DNA of 64,000 bases. Origin: Roseibium hamelinense. Its GTDB lineage: Bacteria; Pseudomonadota; Alphaproteobacteria; Rhizobiales; Stappiaceae. Position numbers and translations under genes: made by a program. A model generated the notes under the pieces. It was given only the letters and a program-made list of their open reading frames with translations, did no database searches and was not told where the DNA came from. Where the stretch lies: the NCBI RefSeq assembly GCF_007830545.1, contig NZ_VLLF01000007.1:62001-126000 (forward strand). Direction: 5' to 3'. Positions within the stretch are counted from its first letter, which is position 1, and every line of letters begins with the position of its first letter. Positions 7,502 through 15,074 of the stretch are shown piece by piece.

Positions 7502-9076
7502 GTGGACATCCAGCGCGAAAGACCAAGCCAACGAATGCATCACCGGGTGTCGGCACCTATGCGTGTCACACTCGATGAGCAACCGCTTGATGTGTCTGAC
7601 TGGAGCCTCGGCGGTTTCCGAGTTGCGGGTCTCAAAGCAGGCCTTGAAATCGGTGCTGAACATCCGGTTTCTTGCACGCTGCCGTTTCAAGGCTTCAACA
7701 TCACGTTCGAGGTTCCTGCGCGGGTTATCCGCTGGGACCAGGACACCCGCGCGGCAGCCTTTCGCTTCGTAGACCTTGGCGATCGGGAAGCGGCGCTCAT
7801 GCGCCACTTCATCGAGGAGCTTGTGCGCGGCAAGATGACCGGTGTCGAGGACACGATCCTTCGGATCGACACCCCAGTCACACCTGTTCCCACCAAACCT
7901 GACCCCAACCCTGTTCAGCAGATGCCCGTGCGCCGCTGGCCAATCAAGCAGATCGTCATGACCCTCTTCTACCTGTCCCTCGGGATCGCCGTGTTTGGTT
8001 ACGTGGCGATCTATCTTTTCGCATCTCTCTTCCGTTTGGAGGTGTCCAGTGCGGTCGTCAGCGCCGAACGCACACAAATCACAGCGCCTGTATCGGGGCA
8101 AATTGTATCGCTTGCCGGAAGACCGGACGATCGTATCCTGTCCGGTAAAACGTTGGTTCACCTGCGAAACCAAGAATTGCAACGCGATGTGAGCCGTGCG
8201 GAACTCGACCTGATGACAACGCGGGCCGAGCTGAACGAAAGCAAGGCACTGCTCGCCGACGAGCAAAGCCGCGCCGAAGGCTACAGGCTTGTGGCGGAAA
8301 ACAATATCCGGCAGGCGGAAACACAACTGGACGGGCTGATGCTCGCAAGGGATGCAGCGCGCTTGAAGCTGGAGCGCTATCAACGTCTCTTCGAAAAGGG
8401 GCATGTGGTGCAGGCCGATCTTGATCTCGCTGAGTTGGAGCATTCCGAAGCGTTGTCCAATCTCCAGCGCAAGGAAATCCATATTGCCGAACTTAAAAAG
8501 CTGCGTGACAGCGGTGAAAGCACACAGCTTTACACCGGCACATCGTTTGCCGGGCGCGCGGCTGAACTTGGGGCAGCAGTGGAGCGTCTTGAGGAAGAAG
8601 CGGCTATTCGCGCCCGACATCTGGCGGAGTTGAAGGCGCGCGATGATGTAAAACGGCTGCCCAGCCCGTTTGATGCGCGCATTGTGCAGCTGCTGGCAGA
8701 GCCGGGAACAACGGTAAAAGCAGGAGAGCCGATTATGGTACTGGAAGAGAACGACGGCCGAAAGGTTACGGCGTTCTTGACCCAGGATGAGATCGACGAC
8801 GTGCGCCATGGCAGCACTGCAAAACTGTATGTGCCCAGTGAGGACCGCTGGATATTCGCGACCGTTGAAAAGATCAGCCGGACGGACGGATTTATTGACG
8901 AAGTCACCCAAATGCACCGGTTTCGTGCGCCTGATTCACGGTCTGCCAAAGTCGTTTTGTCCAGTGTGACGGACGTTCTCCCGGAAGCCGGTACGCCGGT
9001 CACGGTTTACTTTGAACGCCACCGAGCCAACATCGTGTTCCGGACCGCTTCCAGCTATTTGCGGGGCGCGCAATGA
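7502..9076 (+). CDS. Alg44-like PilZ/HlyD co-polymerase (c-di-GMP receptor)
   Basis: 524 residues. N-terminal PilZ domain (about 10-110) with the c-di-GMP motifs R11-M-H-H-R15 and DVSDWSLGG (D-x-S-x-x-G); the segment QRMHHRVSAPM mirrors Alg44 of Pseudomonas. One membrane helix at about 146-172 (IVMTLFYLSLGIAVFGYVA), then a periplasmic HlyD/membrane-fusion part with biotinyl-lipoyl-like halves (about 190-220 and 385-425) flanking a coiled coil. In alginate synthesis this protein binds c-di-GMP in the cytoplasm and switches on the Alg8 synthase. The start is GTG 7502; ATG 7535 would delete the first arginine of the PilZ motif, which favours GTG. The stop overlaps the synthase start (ATGA), so the two are translationally coupled. 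Polymer identity is inferred. Confidence 0.88.
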   Translation: MDIQRERPSQRMHHRVSAPMRVTLDEQPLDVSDWSLGGFRVAGLKAGLEIGAEHPVSCTLPFQGFNITFEVPARVIRWDQDTRAAAFRFVDLGDREAALMRHFIEELVRGKMTGVEDTILRIDTPVTPVPTKPDPNPVQQMPVRRWPIKQIVMTLFYLSLGIAVFGYVAIYLFASLFRLEVSSAVVSAERTQITAPVSGQIVSLAGRPDDRILSGKTLVHLRNQELQRDVSRAELDLMTTRAELNESKALLADEQSRAEGYRLVAENNIRQAETQLDGLMLARDAARLKLERYQRLFEKGHVVQADLDLAELEHSEALSNLQRKEIHIAELKKLRDSGESTQLYTGTSFAGRAAELGAAVERLEEEAAIRARHLAELKARDDVKRLPSPFDARIVQLLAEPGTTVKAGEPIMVLEENDGRKVTAFLTQDEIDDVRHGSTAKLYVPSEDRWIFATVEKISRTDGFIDEVTQMHRFRAPDSRSAKVVLSSVTDVLPEAGTPVTVYFERHRANIVFRTASSYLRGAQ

Positions 9077-10671
9077 CCCAACGCAAGAAAACTGCCTACG
9101 ACGTTGATGAAATCACCGATCAACCTAAGGGGTGGGCAAAGTGGACGCCTTTTGTCCTGCTGCAAATCACGCTGTATTTCGGTGTTTGCTTCGTCGGACT
9201 GACAACTGTTGAAACGGTGTTCTTTGATCCGGTTACGTCGCAGATCACCTTCGTGATCGGAGCGCTTGGAATTTGGCGCTACGGCTGGTGGTTCACCCAC
9301 GCCGTGCGCTCCTGGATCTACGGCCGTTTCGTCTATCCGAAAATGCGGCGGGAGGGTCAGGAGGTTTGGGCCTCTGGCTGGCGCCCCCGGCACCTGCATT
9401 TCATGATGACCACTTACAAGGAACACCGGGATATCACGGAAAAGGTGATCCGGTCCATTTGCCGGGAAATCCGGGATTCGGGTGTCCCCGGCACGATATG
9501 GCTCGGCTCGGGCGATCAGTACGATGAGGATCTGATAAGCGATCTGTTGAGGCGGGAAATGGCGGATTTGAACGTCACGCTCAGGATCATCCGCCAAAAC
9601 CAACCGGGCAAGCGGCTTGCCATCGGGCTTGTTTTGCGGGCGATGAGCCGGAATGAAGTGCAAAATGATGATCTCATCATCTTCATGGATGGCGACTTCA
9701 TTCTGGCCAAAAACGCCGTCGGCGCTTGCCTTCCGCTCTTCAAATTGTATCCGGACCTACAAGCCTGCACGACCGACGAGGAGGTGCTGTGCATCGGTCC
9801 GCGCTGGGTCGCCAACTGGCTGACCATGCGTTTTGCCCAGCGCAGGCTCGCCATGCAATCGCACTCGCTGTCCGGCCGGGTGCTGACCTTGACCGGCCGC
9901 ATGTCGGTGTTCCGCGCCAATCATCTTCTAAAACTTCAGTTTATCCGGCTTTTGGAGGCCGATCATCTGGAGCATTGGCTCTGGGGCAAGTTCCGGTTCC
10001 TGTCGGGCGACGACAAAAGCACCTGGTACTACATGCTGCAGTCGGGCTGCCGCATGCTCTACGTACCGGATGCCATGGGCTATACTGTTGAAGTGATTGA
10101 AGGCTCTGGCATGGACCGGATGGTGCAGAATTTCCGCCGCTGGTCCGGAAACATGCTGCGCAACGGGTCGCGTGCGCTCGCCCTCGGGCCCCACCGCATG
10201 CCGTTTTTCATCTGGTGGTGTTTGCTTGACCAGCGCGTGTCCATGTGGACCATGCTGGTCAGCCCTGTTCTGGCTGTTTGCACATCGGTGCTCTTGAGCC
10301 CGGCCTATATCGTCGGCTATGCGATTTTTATCATGATAACGCGCATGCTGTTGTCACTCTTCCTTTATCAGTACGCGCGGAAAGTCGATTTGAGCTATCC
10401 GTTCATTTTGTATTTCAACCAGCTGATCAACGCCTCGGTGAAGGTCTACTGCATCTTCCGCTTGTCGAAGCAACGCTGGTCGAACCGTGGGGACCAGCGT
10501 GCGGGGGAAGGCGACGGTTTGATCGCCACCTTGCAAAACACGATGGCGAGTTATCTGACGCTGCTCTACGTCACAATGCTCTTCCTCGGTGTGACGCTGA
10601 TGGCCGGGCTCGCTGAGCCGCCGAGCAGTGCCATGATCATGAGTGTTTTAGGATTGTCAGGGCCGGCTTAG
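9073..10671 (+). CDS. Alg8-like family 2 glycosyltransferase (polysaccharide synthase)
   Basis: 532 residues. Inner-membrane processive GT2 enzyme: two N-terminal membrane helices (about 20-75), cytoplasmic catalytic domain with D206-G-D208 (IFMDGDF), the TDE motif in QACTTDEEVLC, LSGDDKSTWY, and Q352-N-F-R-R-W357 followed by SGNMLRN as in Alg8, then C-terminal membrane helices (about 380-450 and 490-525). It would polymerise a nucleotide sugar, probably GDP-mannuronate made by the AlgD-like enzyme at 23988, and export the chain. Overlaps the PilZ/HlyD gene by 4 bp. Followed by a GC-rich hairpin that contains its own stop codon. Confidence 0.88.
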   Translation: MTQRKKTAYDVDEITDQPKGWAKWTPFVLLQITLYFGVCFVGLTTVETVFFDPVTSQITFVIGALGIWRYGWWFTHAVRSWIYGRFVYPKMRREGQEVWASGWRPRHLHFMMTTYKEHRDITEKVIRSICREIRDSGVPGTIWLGSGDQYDEDLISDLLRREMADLNVTLRIIRQNQPGKRLAIGLVLRAMSRNEVQNDDLIIFMDGDFILAKNAVGACLPLFKLYPDLQACTTDEEVLCIGPRWVANWLTMRFAQRRLAMQSHSLSGRVLTLTGRMSVFRANHLLKLQFIRLLEADHLEHWLWGKFRFLSGDDKSTWYYMLQSGCRMLYVPDAMGYTVEVIEGSGMDRMVQNFRRWSGNMLRNGSRALALGPHRMPFFIWWCLLDQRVSMWTMLVSPVLAVCTSVLLSPAYIVGYAIFIMITRMLLSLFLYQYARKVDLSYPFILYFNQLINASVKVYCIFRLSKQRWSNRGDQRAGEGDGLIATLQNTMASYLTLLYVTMLFLGVTLMAGLAEPPSSAMIMSVLGLSGPA

Positions 10672-10681
10672 ACCGGCCCTT
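10659..10681. terminator. GC-rich hairpin at the end of the synthase gene
   Basis: GGGCCGG (10660-10666) pairs with CCGGCCC (10673-10679); the TAG stop codon sits in the loop. There is no strong T-run right after it, so it may act as a weak terminator or as an mRNA stabiliser between the alg44-alg8 pair and the downstream genes, which have their own promoter-like region. Confidence 0.5.
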
Positions 10682-10733
10682 GCCATTTTCAATTTGCAAA
10701 GAAAACCTTTTTCACAACGCGAAGAAATCCGCA

Positions 10734-10749
10734 TTTGCAGAACTGGAAA
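10734..10749 (+). promoter_or_regulatory. Candidate activator site (UAS) upstream of SGNH gene
   Basis: TTTGCAGAACTGGAAA, differing at only two positions from the algD copy TTTGCGAAACTGGAAA at 23845-23860. It lies about 50 bp upstream of the -24-like element at 10798. A looser TTTGC repeat occurs 41 bp upstream at 10693. An AT-rich TAATTG-core sequence resembling the RTX/algD AT-rich motif is at 10755-10769 (10 of 15). Confidence 0.45.
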
Positions 10750-10797
10750 TCTGTTTATCTAATTGTTTTTATTGTCTTTATTTCTACAAAGCCAGTT

Positions 10798-10812
10798 TGG
10801 CGCACCTTTTGA
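10798..10812 (+). promoter_or_regulatory. Weak sigma-54-like promoter before SGNH gene
   Basis: TGGCGCACCTTTTGA has the -24 TGGC and a TTTG at the right distance, but the -12 dinucleotide is GA instead of GC. Called only because of its position 39 bp before the ATG and the strong activator-site match 50 bp upstream. Confidence 0.35.
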
Positions 10813-10851
10813 AAAGCACTGTCCAATCGAATTTGAGACAGGACAAATCCC

Positions 10852-12120
10852 ATGACCCGCAGACCAACACTATATGTAGCCTTGATGGCAGTTGTCGCTG
10901 TTGTGGCGCTCGCTCCCATCGCCTTCAACTATGTCGTTGATGCCTACGACCGCAATGGTGTTTTCGATCTCGGTCTCGACAAGAGCGAAATCAGTGTGAA
11001 GGCGCATTACCCGCTCTACAAGATGATCGAATATCCGCGCATCAAAGCGCCGACGGTCGTTCTGGGAGACAGCCGGGCCCGGGCGCTGCAGGATCGCTAT
11101 TGGCAGGAACTTGGCAATGCGGACGTGTATAATTTCGCCTACGGCGGCGCGACCGTTTTTGAAATCTACGACACCTTCAAGTACCTCACCGAAAATTCCG
11201 AACTCGAAACACTGATCGTCAGCTTGCCATTGCGCAGCATGGACGCGCGATTCAAAGGCGGTATGAACCGGGTTCCGGAAGCTATTGAGCTCGCAGCAGA
11301 TCCGTTTGGCTACTATTCGAACTGGTTTGTCGCAAAGATCGGCTGGCGCCTGCTGGAAGACCGCTTTCCCCAACTGTCCGACGCCGTGAAAGCAGTGTCA
11401 CTCAACCCCGTCTCCGCGGCCAAGGCTGCTGAATTTGCTGCACTTGAGCACCTCGGACTTGAAGAGCTCTTGGATCCCGAATTGTGCGAGGACTGCAAGC
11501 TTCAAGCGCCACACACAACACTGACACTGCCCGCAGCCTTCCATCACCGCGGGCTCGGTCTCGGACGCTGGGGCCGGTATTGGCCGGAAATAACTCTTGA
11601 TCGCGATCTGCCAAAATTGTTCGCAAAACAGGTCGGTACCAACGGGGCCGCCGACTGGCGCCGGTTCAAGCAATCCGACGAATTGTGGAGCATGGTCGAA
11701 GAGATCTCAGCCTGGTGCGATGCGAACGATGTCGAACTGATTTTCGTAATCCCTCCAACCATTTCCGAGATGCAGCGCAGGATATCCGACTTCGGTCTTC
11801 AGGCGGCCAATCATCGCTTTCGCGAGCGTTTGAGCGCTTTGGGCCCGGTGGTTGATTTTGATTTCGATGACGGCTTTACGCGGGAACTCGACAACTTCAC
11901 GGATGCCTATCATTTCAACGCGAGAGCCGCGCGCAAAATTGTCGGCGAGCTCCAGCAGCTCATCGAAGCGGATCAGGAGAGCCGCGCTCTCGCACAAGAG
12001 CGTCGTGGAGATCTTGTGTGCCCCATTCAGGCGAAAGATGTCAGCGAACAGCACTCCGACGGCACGCTGCAACTGATTGAAGGCAACTCCTGCCGGATCT
12101 GGAGACGGACCGATGCGTGA
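10852..12120 (+). CDS. SGNH-hydrolase-like periplasmic protein (AlgJ/AlgX/DltD-type acetylation partner)
   Basis: 422 residues. An N-terminal signal anchor (about 8-28) is followed by an SGNH-type domain: block I is LGDSRARAL (about 80-88, catalytic Ser in GDS), and block V is DNFTDAYHFNARAARKI (about 350-365) with the Asp-x-x-His pair. Such proteins take acetyl groups from an MBOAT partner and put them on the polymer in the periplasm; the MBOAT gene is three genes downstream. No carbohydrate-binding module as in AlgX was recognised. First gene of the second block (SGNH, small protein, Sel1 protein, MBOAT, unknown). AGGA lies 9 bases before the ATG. The exact family (AlgJ, AlgX or other) cannot be decided by eye. 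Confidence 0.75.
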   Translation: MTRRPTLYVALMAVVAVVALAPIAFNYVVDAYDRNGVFDLGLDKSEISVKAHYPLYKMIEYPRIKAPTVVLGDSRARALQDRYWQELGNADVYNFAYGGATVFEIYDTFKYLTENSELETLIVSLPLRSMDARFKGGMNRVPEAIELAADPFGYYSNWFVAKIGWRLLEDRFPQLSDAVKAVSLNPVSAAKAAEFAALEHLGLEELLDPELCEDCKLQAPHTTLTLPAAFHHRGLGLGRWGRYWPEITLDRDLPKLFAKQVGTNGAADWRRFKQSDELWSMVEEISAWCDANDVELIFVIPPTISEMQRRISDFGLQAANHRFRERLSALGPVVDFDFDDGFTRELDNFTDAYHFNARAARKIVGELQQLIEADQESRALAQERRGDLVCPIQAKDVSEQHSDGTLQLIEGNSCRIWRRTDA

Positions 12121-12331
12121 GTTTTATCTGTCCCGCGACGAATGGCGTTTGCTTTTGCTGGGCTACACAGCCGGTTCGATGCTTGCTCTGTGTTTGATGA
12201 TTTTGCCGGGAGCGCCTTTCAAAGCGTTTTTGGAAAACCGCCCAGTCTTCGAAGTGCCGGCATCGCCCCTGCACGAAAGTGAAAGCAGTCTCACAAACAT
12301 CGCTCCGTATTGGAAGGGAGCCCGGTCATGA
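12113..12331 (+). CDS. Small single-helix membrane protein in MBOAT cluster
   Basis: 72 residues, MREFYLSRDEWRLLLLGYTA followed by the rest of one membrane helix (about 11-31) and a short hydrophilic tail. No family recognised. The start overlaps the end of the SGNH gene and has GGAG 8 bases upstream; its stop overlaps the next start (ATGA), so it is embedded in a tightly coupled operon and is almost certainly translated. By position and size it recalls DltX, the single-helix microprotein of the MBOAT-dependent D-alanylation system, but no sequence similarity is claimed. Confidence 0.7.
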   Translation: MREFYLSRDEWRLLLLGYTAGSMLALCLMILPGAPFKAFLENRPVFEVPASPLHESESSLTNIAPYWKGARS

Positions 12332-13551
12332 ACAAGAAACACCACAACATCAAGCGCTGGAAATTCGCCTTGGTAACCGCAGTCCTTGGTGCCACTGGCT
12401 ATGTTGCCCTGTCGGGAGCTCCAGTCCAATTCACAGCAGAGGGTAGCCGCATTGACCCGACCATCGAAGAACAGATCAAACAGGCACGAGGTCTGCAGAA
12501 AGTCGGCAAGTGGGGTGATGCTGCAGAAATTCTCGCGCAGCTCGCGAGCGATGGTCATCCGGTTGCGTTGTATCATCTTGGCCGGGCCTACAAGAATGGC
12601 TGGGGGATGGAGGCGGATCTTGATCAGGCACGACTTTTGTTCATGGAAGCGGTACGCTTTTCCTTCGCCTACCGGGGGGAAACCGCCTATGAACTAGGAC
12701 GATTGTTTCAGCGCTCATCCGGCGAAAAATGCGCTGCAATCGCGCTTCAGTGGTTTCAAAAGGCCCTCGAATGGGACTATCCGAAAGCACATGTCCAACT
12801 CGCCAAACACTTCGAACGCGGGATTGGCACCGAACGCGATCTGGCTGCAGCATTTCATCACTATGAAAAGGCCGCGATTGCCGGGTACCCTTCCTCAACC
12901 ATCAACTACGCCCGCATTTTGATGCATGGCCGCTATGGCCTGACACCGGATGGCGACCAAGCGCTTTTCTGGGCGGCACGGGCGATGGAAGGTCTTGAAA
13001 AGAAAGCCCGCGATGGCTCGGCAAGTGCGGCGAAGACCCTTGGCCGTATCTATCGCGACGGGGAATTCGTAGCCCAAGACCTGGCGAAGGCCGAGGAATG
13101 GTTTGTCCGCTCAGCCGAGCTCGGTGATGCCGGTGCCATGCATGATTTGGGGCACATGATCCTCGCTGCTGACCCTTCGCCTGACGAAATCAGCGCAGCC
13201 CTCGATTGGTTTCAGCTTGCCGCAAAAGCCGGACACGGCGGCGCGTTGACCAACATTGCCCGCATGCACCTCAAACAACAACATGGTTTTGAGCCCGATG
13301 GCGCGGTCGATTTGCTGAAACGCGCCGTAGCTGTCGGACATCCTGGTGCGATGGAAGAGCTGGCAAAGCTTTACGCAGCTGGTGAACTTGTTGAGCAAGA
13401 TCTCGAACGGGCATTTGAACTTGCCGAAAAAGGCGCAGATCGCGGCCATCAGGGCAGCAGCAAGTTTTTGAAATACCTTCAAGAACATCACGCCCAGACC
13501 AATGAAGCCGCCGCGCAACCTAAATCCGCAAATACCAAGAAGGAGGGCTGA
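12328..13551 (+). CDS. Sel1-repeat protein, AlgK-like
   Basis: 407 residues. N-terminal membrane anchor or signal (about 12-32, FALVTAVLGATGYVALSG), then about nine Sel1/TPR-like repeats, e.g. ALYHLGRAYKNGWGMEADLD and AKTLGRIYRDGEFVAQDLAK. AlgK, a TPR/Sel1 lipoprotein, scaffolds the alginate export complex in the periplasm and this protein sits in the equivalent place. Unlike AlgK it shows no lipobox cysteine, so it is probably anchored in the inner membrane or released. ATG 12328 has GGGAG upstream and overlaps the previous stop; the TTG at 12310 is less likely. Confidence 0.75.
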   Translation: MNKKHHNIKRWKFALVTAVLGATGYVALSGAPVQFTAEGSRIDPTIEEQIKQARGLQKVGKWGDAAEILAQLASDGHPVALYHLGRAYKNGWGMEADLDQARLLFMEAVRFSFAYRGETAYELGRLFQRSSGEKCAAIALQWFQKALEWDYPKAHVQLAKHFERGIGTERDLAAAFHHYEKAAIAGYPSSTINYARILMHGRYGLTPDGDQALFWAARAMEGLEKKARDGSASAAKTLGRIYRDGEFVAQDLAKAEEWFVRSAELGDAGAMHDLGHMILAADPSPDEISAALDWFQLAAKAGHGGALTNIARMHLKQQHGFEPDGAVDLLKRAVAVGHPGAMEELAKLYAAGELVEQDLERAFELAEKGADRGHQGSSKFLKYLQEHHAQTNEAAAQPKSANTKKEG

Positions 13552-13554
13552 GCC

Positions 13555-15063
13555 ATGGTCTTCAGTTCGCTTGAATTCATCTATCTGTTTCTGCCTCCGG
13601 TCTTGATCGGGTTTTTGATCTTGCGCCACTTTCGCTGGGAAACCGGTATTATTTGGTGGCTCACGCTTGCGTCGCTCGCCTTCTATGGCTGGTGGAAGCC
13701 GATTTACCTACCGCTACTCCTTGGTTCGGTGGTGATCAACTATGCTCTGCATCGCGTACTTCTGAAGGTCCGGGACCGGTTTGTTCTGATCACCGGAATT
13801 GTCTTCAATCTGGTATTGATTGCCGTCTTCAAATATGCCGATTTCGTAATCGGCAACGTGAATGCGCTTGCCGGGGCCGACGTGCCGTTCCTGAATCTGG
13901 CGCTTCCGCTGGCGATCTCGTTCTTTACGTTCCAGCAGATTTCTTTCTTGATCGACACGTATCGCGGGGATGTTTCGGACTGTGACTTCCCGCGTTACAT
14001 GCTATTCGTAGTGTTCTTTCCGCAACTGATTGCTGGCCCGATCGTCATGCAGAGAGAGACAATTCCGCAATTTAAAATGAAGGTCTTCCAGAACCGTCTT
14101 GTGCTGAACCTTGCGGTTGGCGCGACGCTGTTTGCAATCGGCCTGTTCAAGAAAATCGTTTTGGCAGATGGCATTGCGCCTTACGCAAACACGGTTTTTA
14201 GCCTTGCAGAAACAGGCACGGGCGTCCCGATGGAAGCGGCCTGGATTGGGGCGCTTGCCTATACCTTCCAGCTCTATTTCGATTTCTCCGGTTACTGCGA
14301 CATGGCGCTTGGTCTCGCCCGGATGTTTGGCATCCGCCTGCCGGTCAACTTCAATTCCCCCTATAAAGCAACCAGCATATCCGACTTCTGGCGCCGGTGG
14401 CATATCACCTTGTCACATTTTCTCCGGGACTACCTTTACATCCTGCTGGGCGGCAACCGCAGCGGTGCCGCACGCCAAAAAGCCAACTTGATGATTACCA
14501 TGCTGCTGGGTGGGTTGTGGCACGGTGCGAGCTGGAACTTCGTGTTCTGGGGCGGTCTTCACGGGGCCTATCTCGTTATCAACCACGGATGGTCGCAACT
14601 TGTTGGGAAGGGCTATGTTCCGAATGTTCTCCCAGCACCGTTGGCGCAGTTTCTGTCCCGCGCTCTAACACTACTGGCCGTAGTTGTGGCTTGGGTTTAC
14701 TTCCGGGCTGAAAGCTTCGAAGGCGCGAACAATATTCTTGTTGGCATGACAGGTCTTTCGACTGTCTACGAACCCAAACTCTGGGAAAGCGTAACGTTGG
14801 AAACAGCTCCGATTTGGGCTGGGTTGGCCATGCTTTCCGGCATTGTTTTTCTGCTGCCTAACTCAATCGAATTCACCGAACGATATAACCCTGTGCTTCG
14901 TGTGAAGCAGTTTGTAGCTCAGAGAAAGTCTGACGGGTTTCTGCCGTTGCGCTGGCGGCCGTCCGCCAGTTGGGCAATGGCTCTGTCGATGATCGGAGTG
15001 GTATCCATGCTCCAGATCTACCGGCTCGCCGACCTGACAGAGTTCATCTACTTCAACTTTTGA
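13555..15063 (+). CDS. algI: AlgI-type membrane-bound O-acyltransferase (MBOAT)
   Basis: 502 residues with about 11-13 membrane segments. Typical MBOAT segments are FWRRWHITLSHFLRDYLYIL (about 281-300) and GGLWHGASWNFVFWGGLHGA with the essential histidine at residue 323, aligning with His322 of Pseudomonas AlgI. It moves acetyl groups from a cytoplasmic donor across the inner membrane for O-acetylation of the polymer, working with the SGNH protein upstream. ATG 13555 is 3 bp after the Sel1 gene and has a perfect AGGAGG upstream. The gene symbol is by family; the acceptor polymer is inferred to be alginate-like. Confidence 0.92.
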   Translation: MVFSSLEFIYLFLPPVLIGFLILRHFRWETGIIWWLTLASLAFYGWWKPIYLPLLLGSVVINYALHRVLLKVRDRFVLITGIVFNLVLIAVFKYADFVIGNVNALAGADVPFLNLALPLAISFFTFQQISFLIDTYRGDVSDCDFPRYMLFVVFFPQLIAGPIVMQRETIPQFKMKVFQNRLVLNLAVGATLFAIGLFKKIVLADGIAPYANTVFSLAETGTGVPMEAAWIGALAYTFQLYFDFSGYCDMALGLARMFGIRLPVNFNSPYKATSISDFWRRWHITLSHFLRDYLYILLGGNRSGAARQKANLMITMLLGGLWHGASWNFVFWGGLHGAYLVINHGWSQLVGKGYVPNVLPAPLAQFLSRALTLLAVVVAWVYFRAESFEGANNILVGMTGLSTVYEPKLWESVTLETAPIWAGLAMLSGIVFLLPNSIEFTERYNPVLRVKQFVAQRKSDGFLPLRWRPSASWAMALSMIGVVSMLQIYRLADLTEFIYFNF

Positions 15064-15074
15064 GGAGCAGGGCA

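Noticed and set aside
7409..8917. Open frame of 502 codons antisense to the alg44-like gene
   Set aside because: The plus strand gives PilZ and HlyD motifs; the antisense product is basic, cysteine-rich and without a family.
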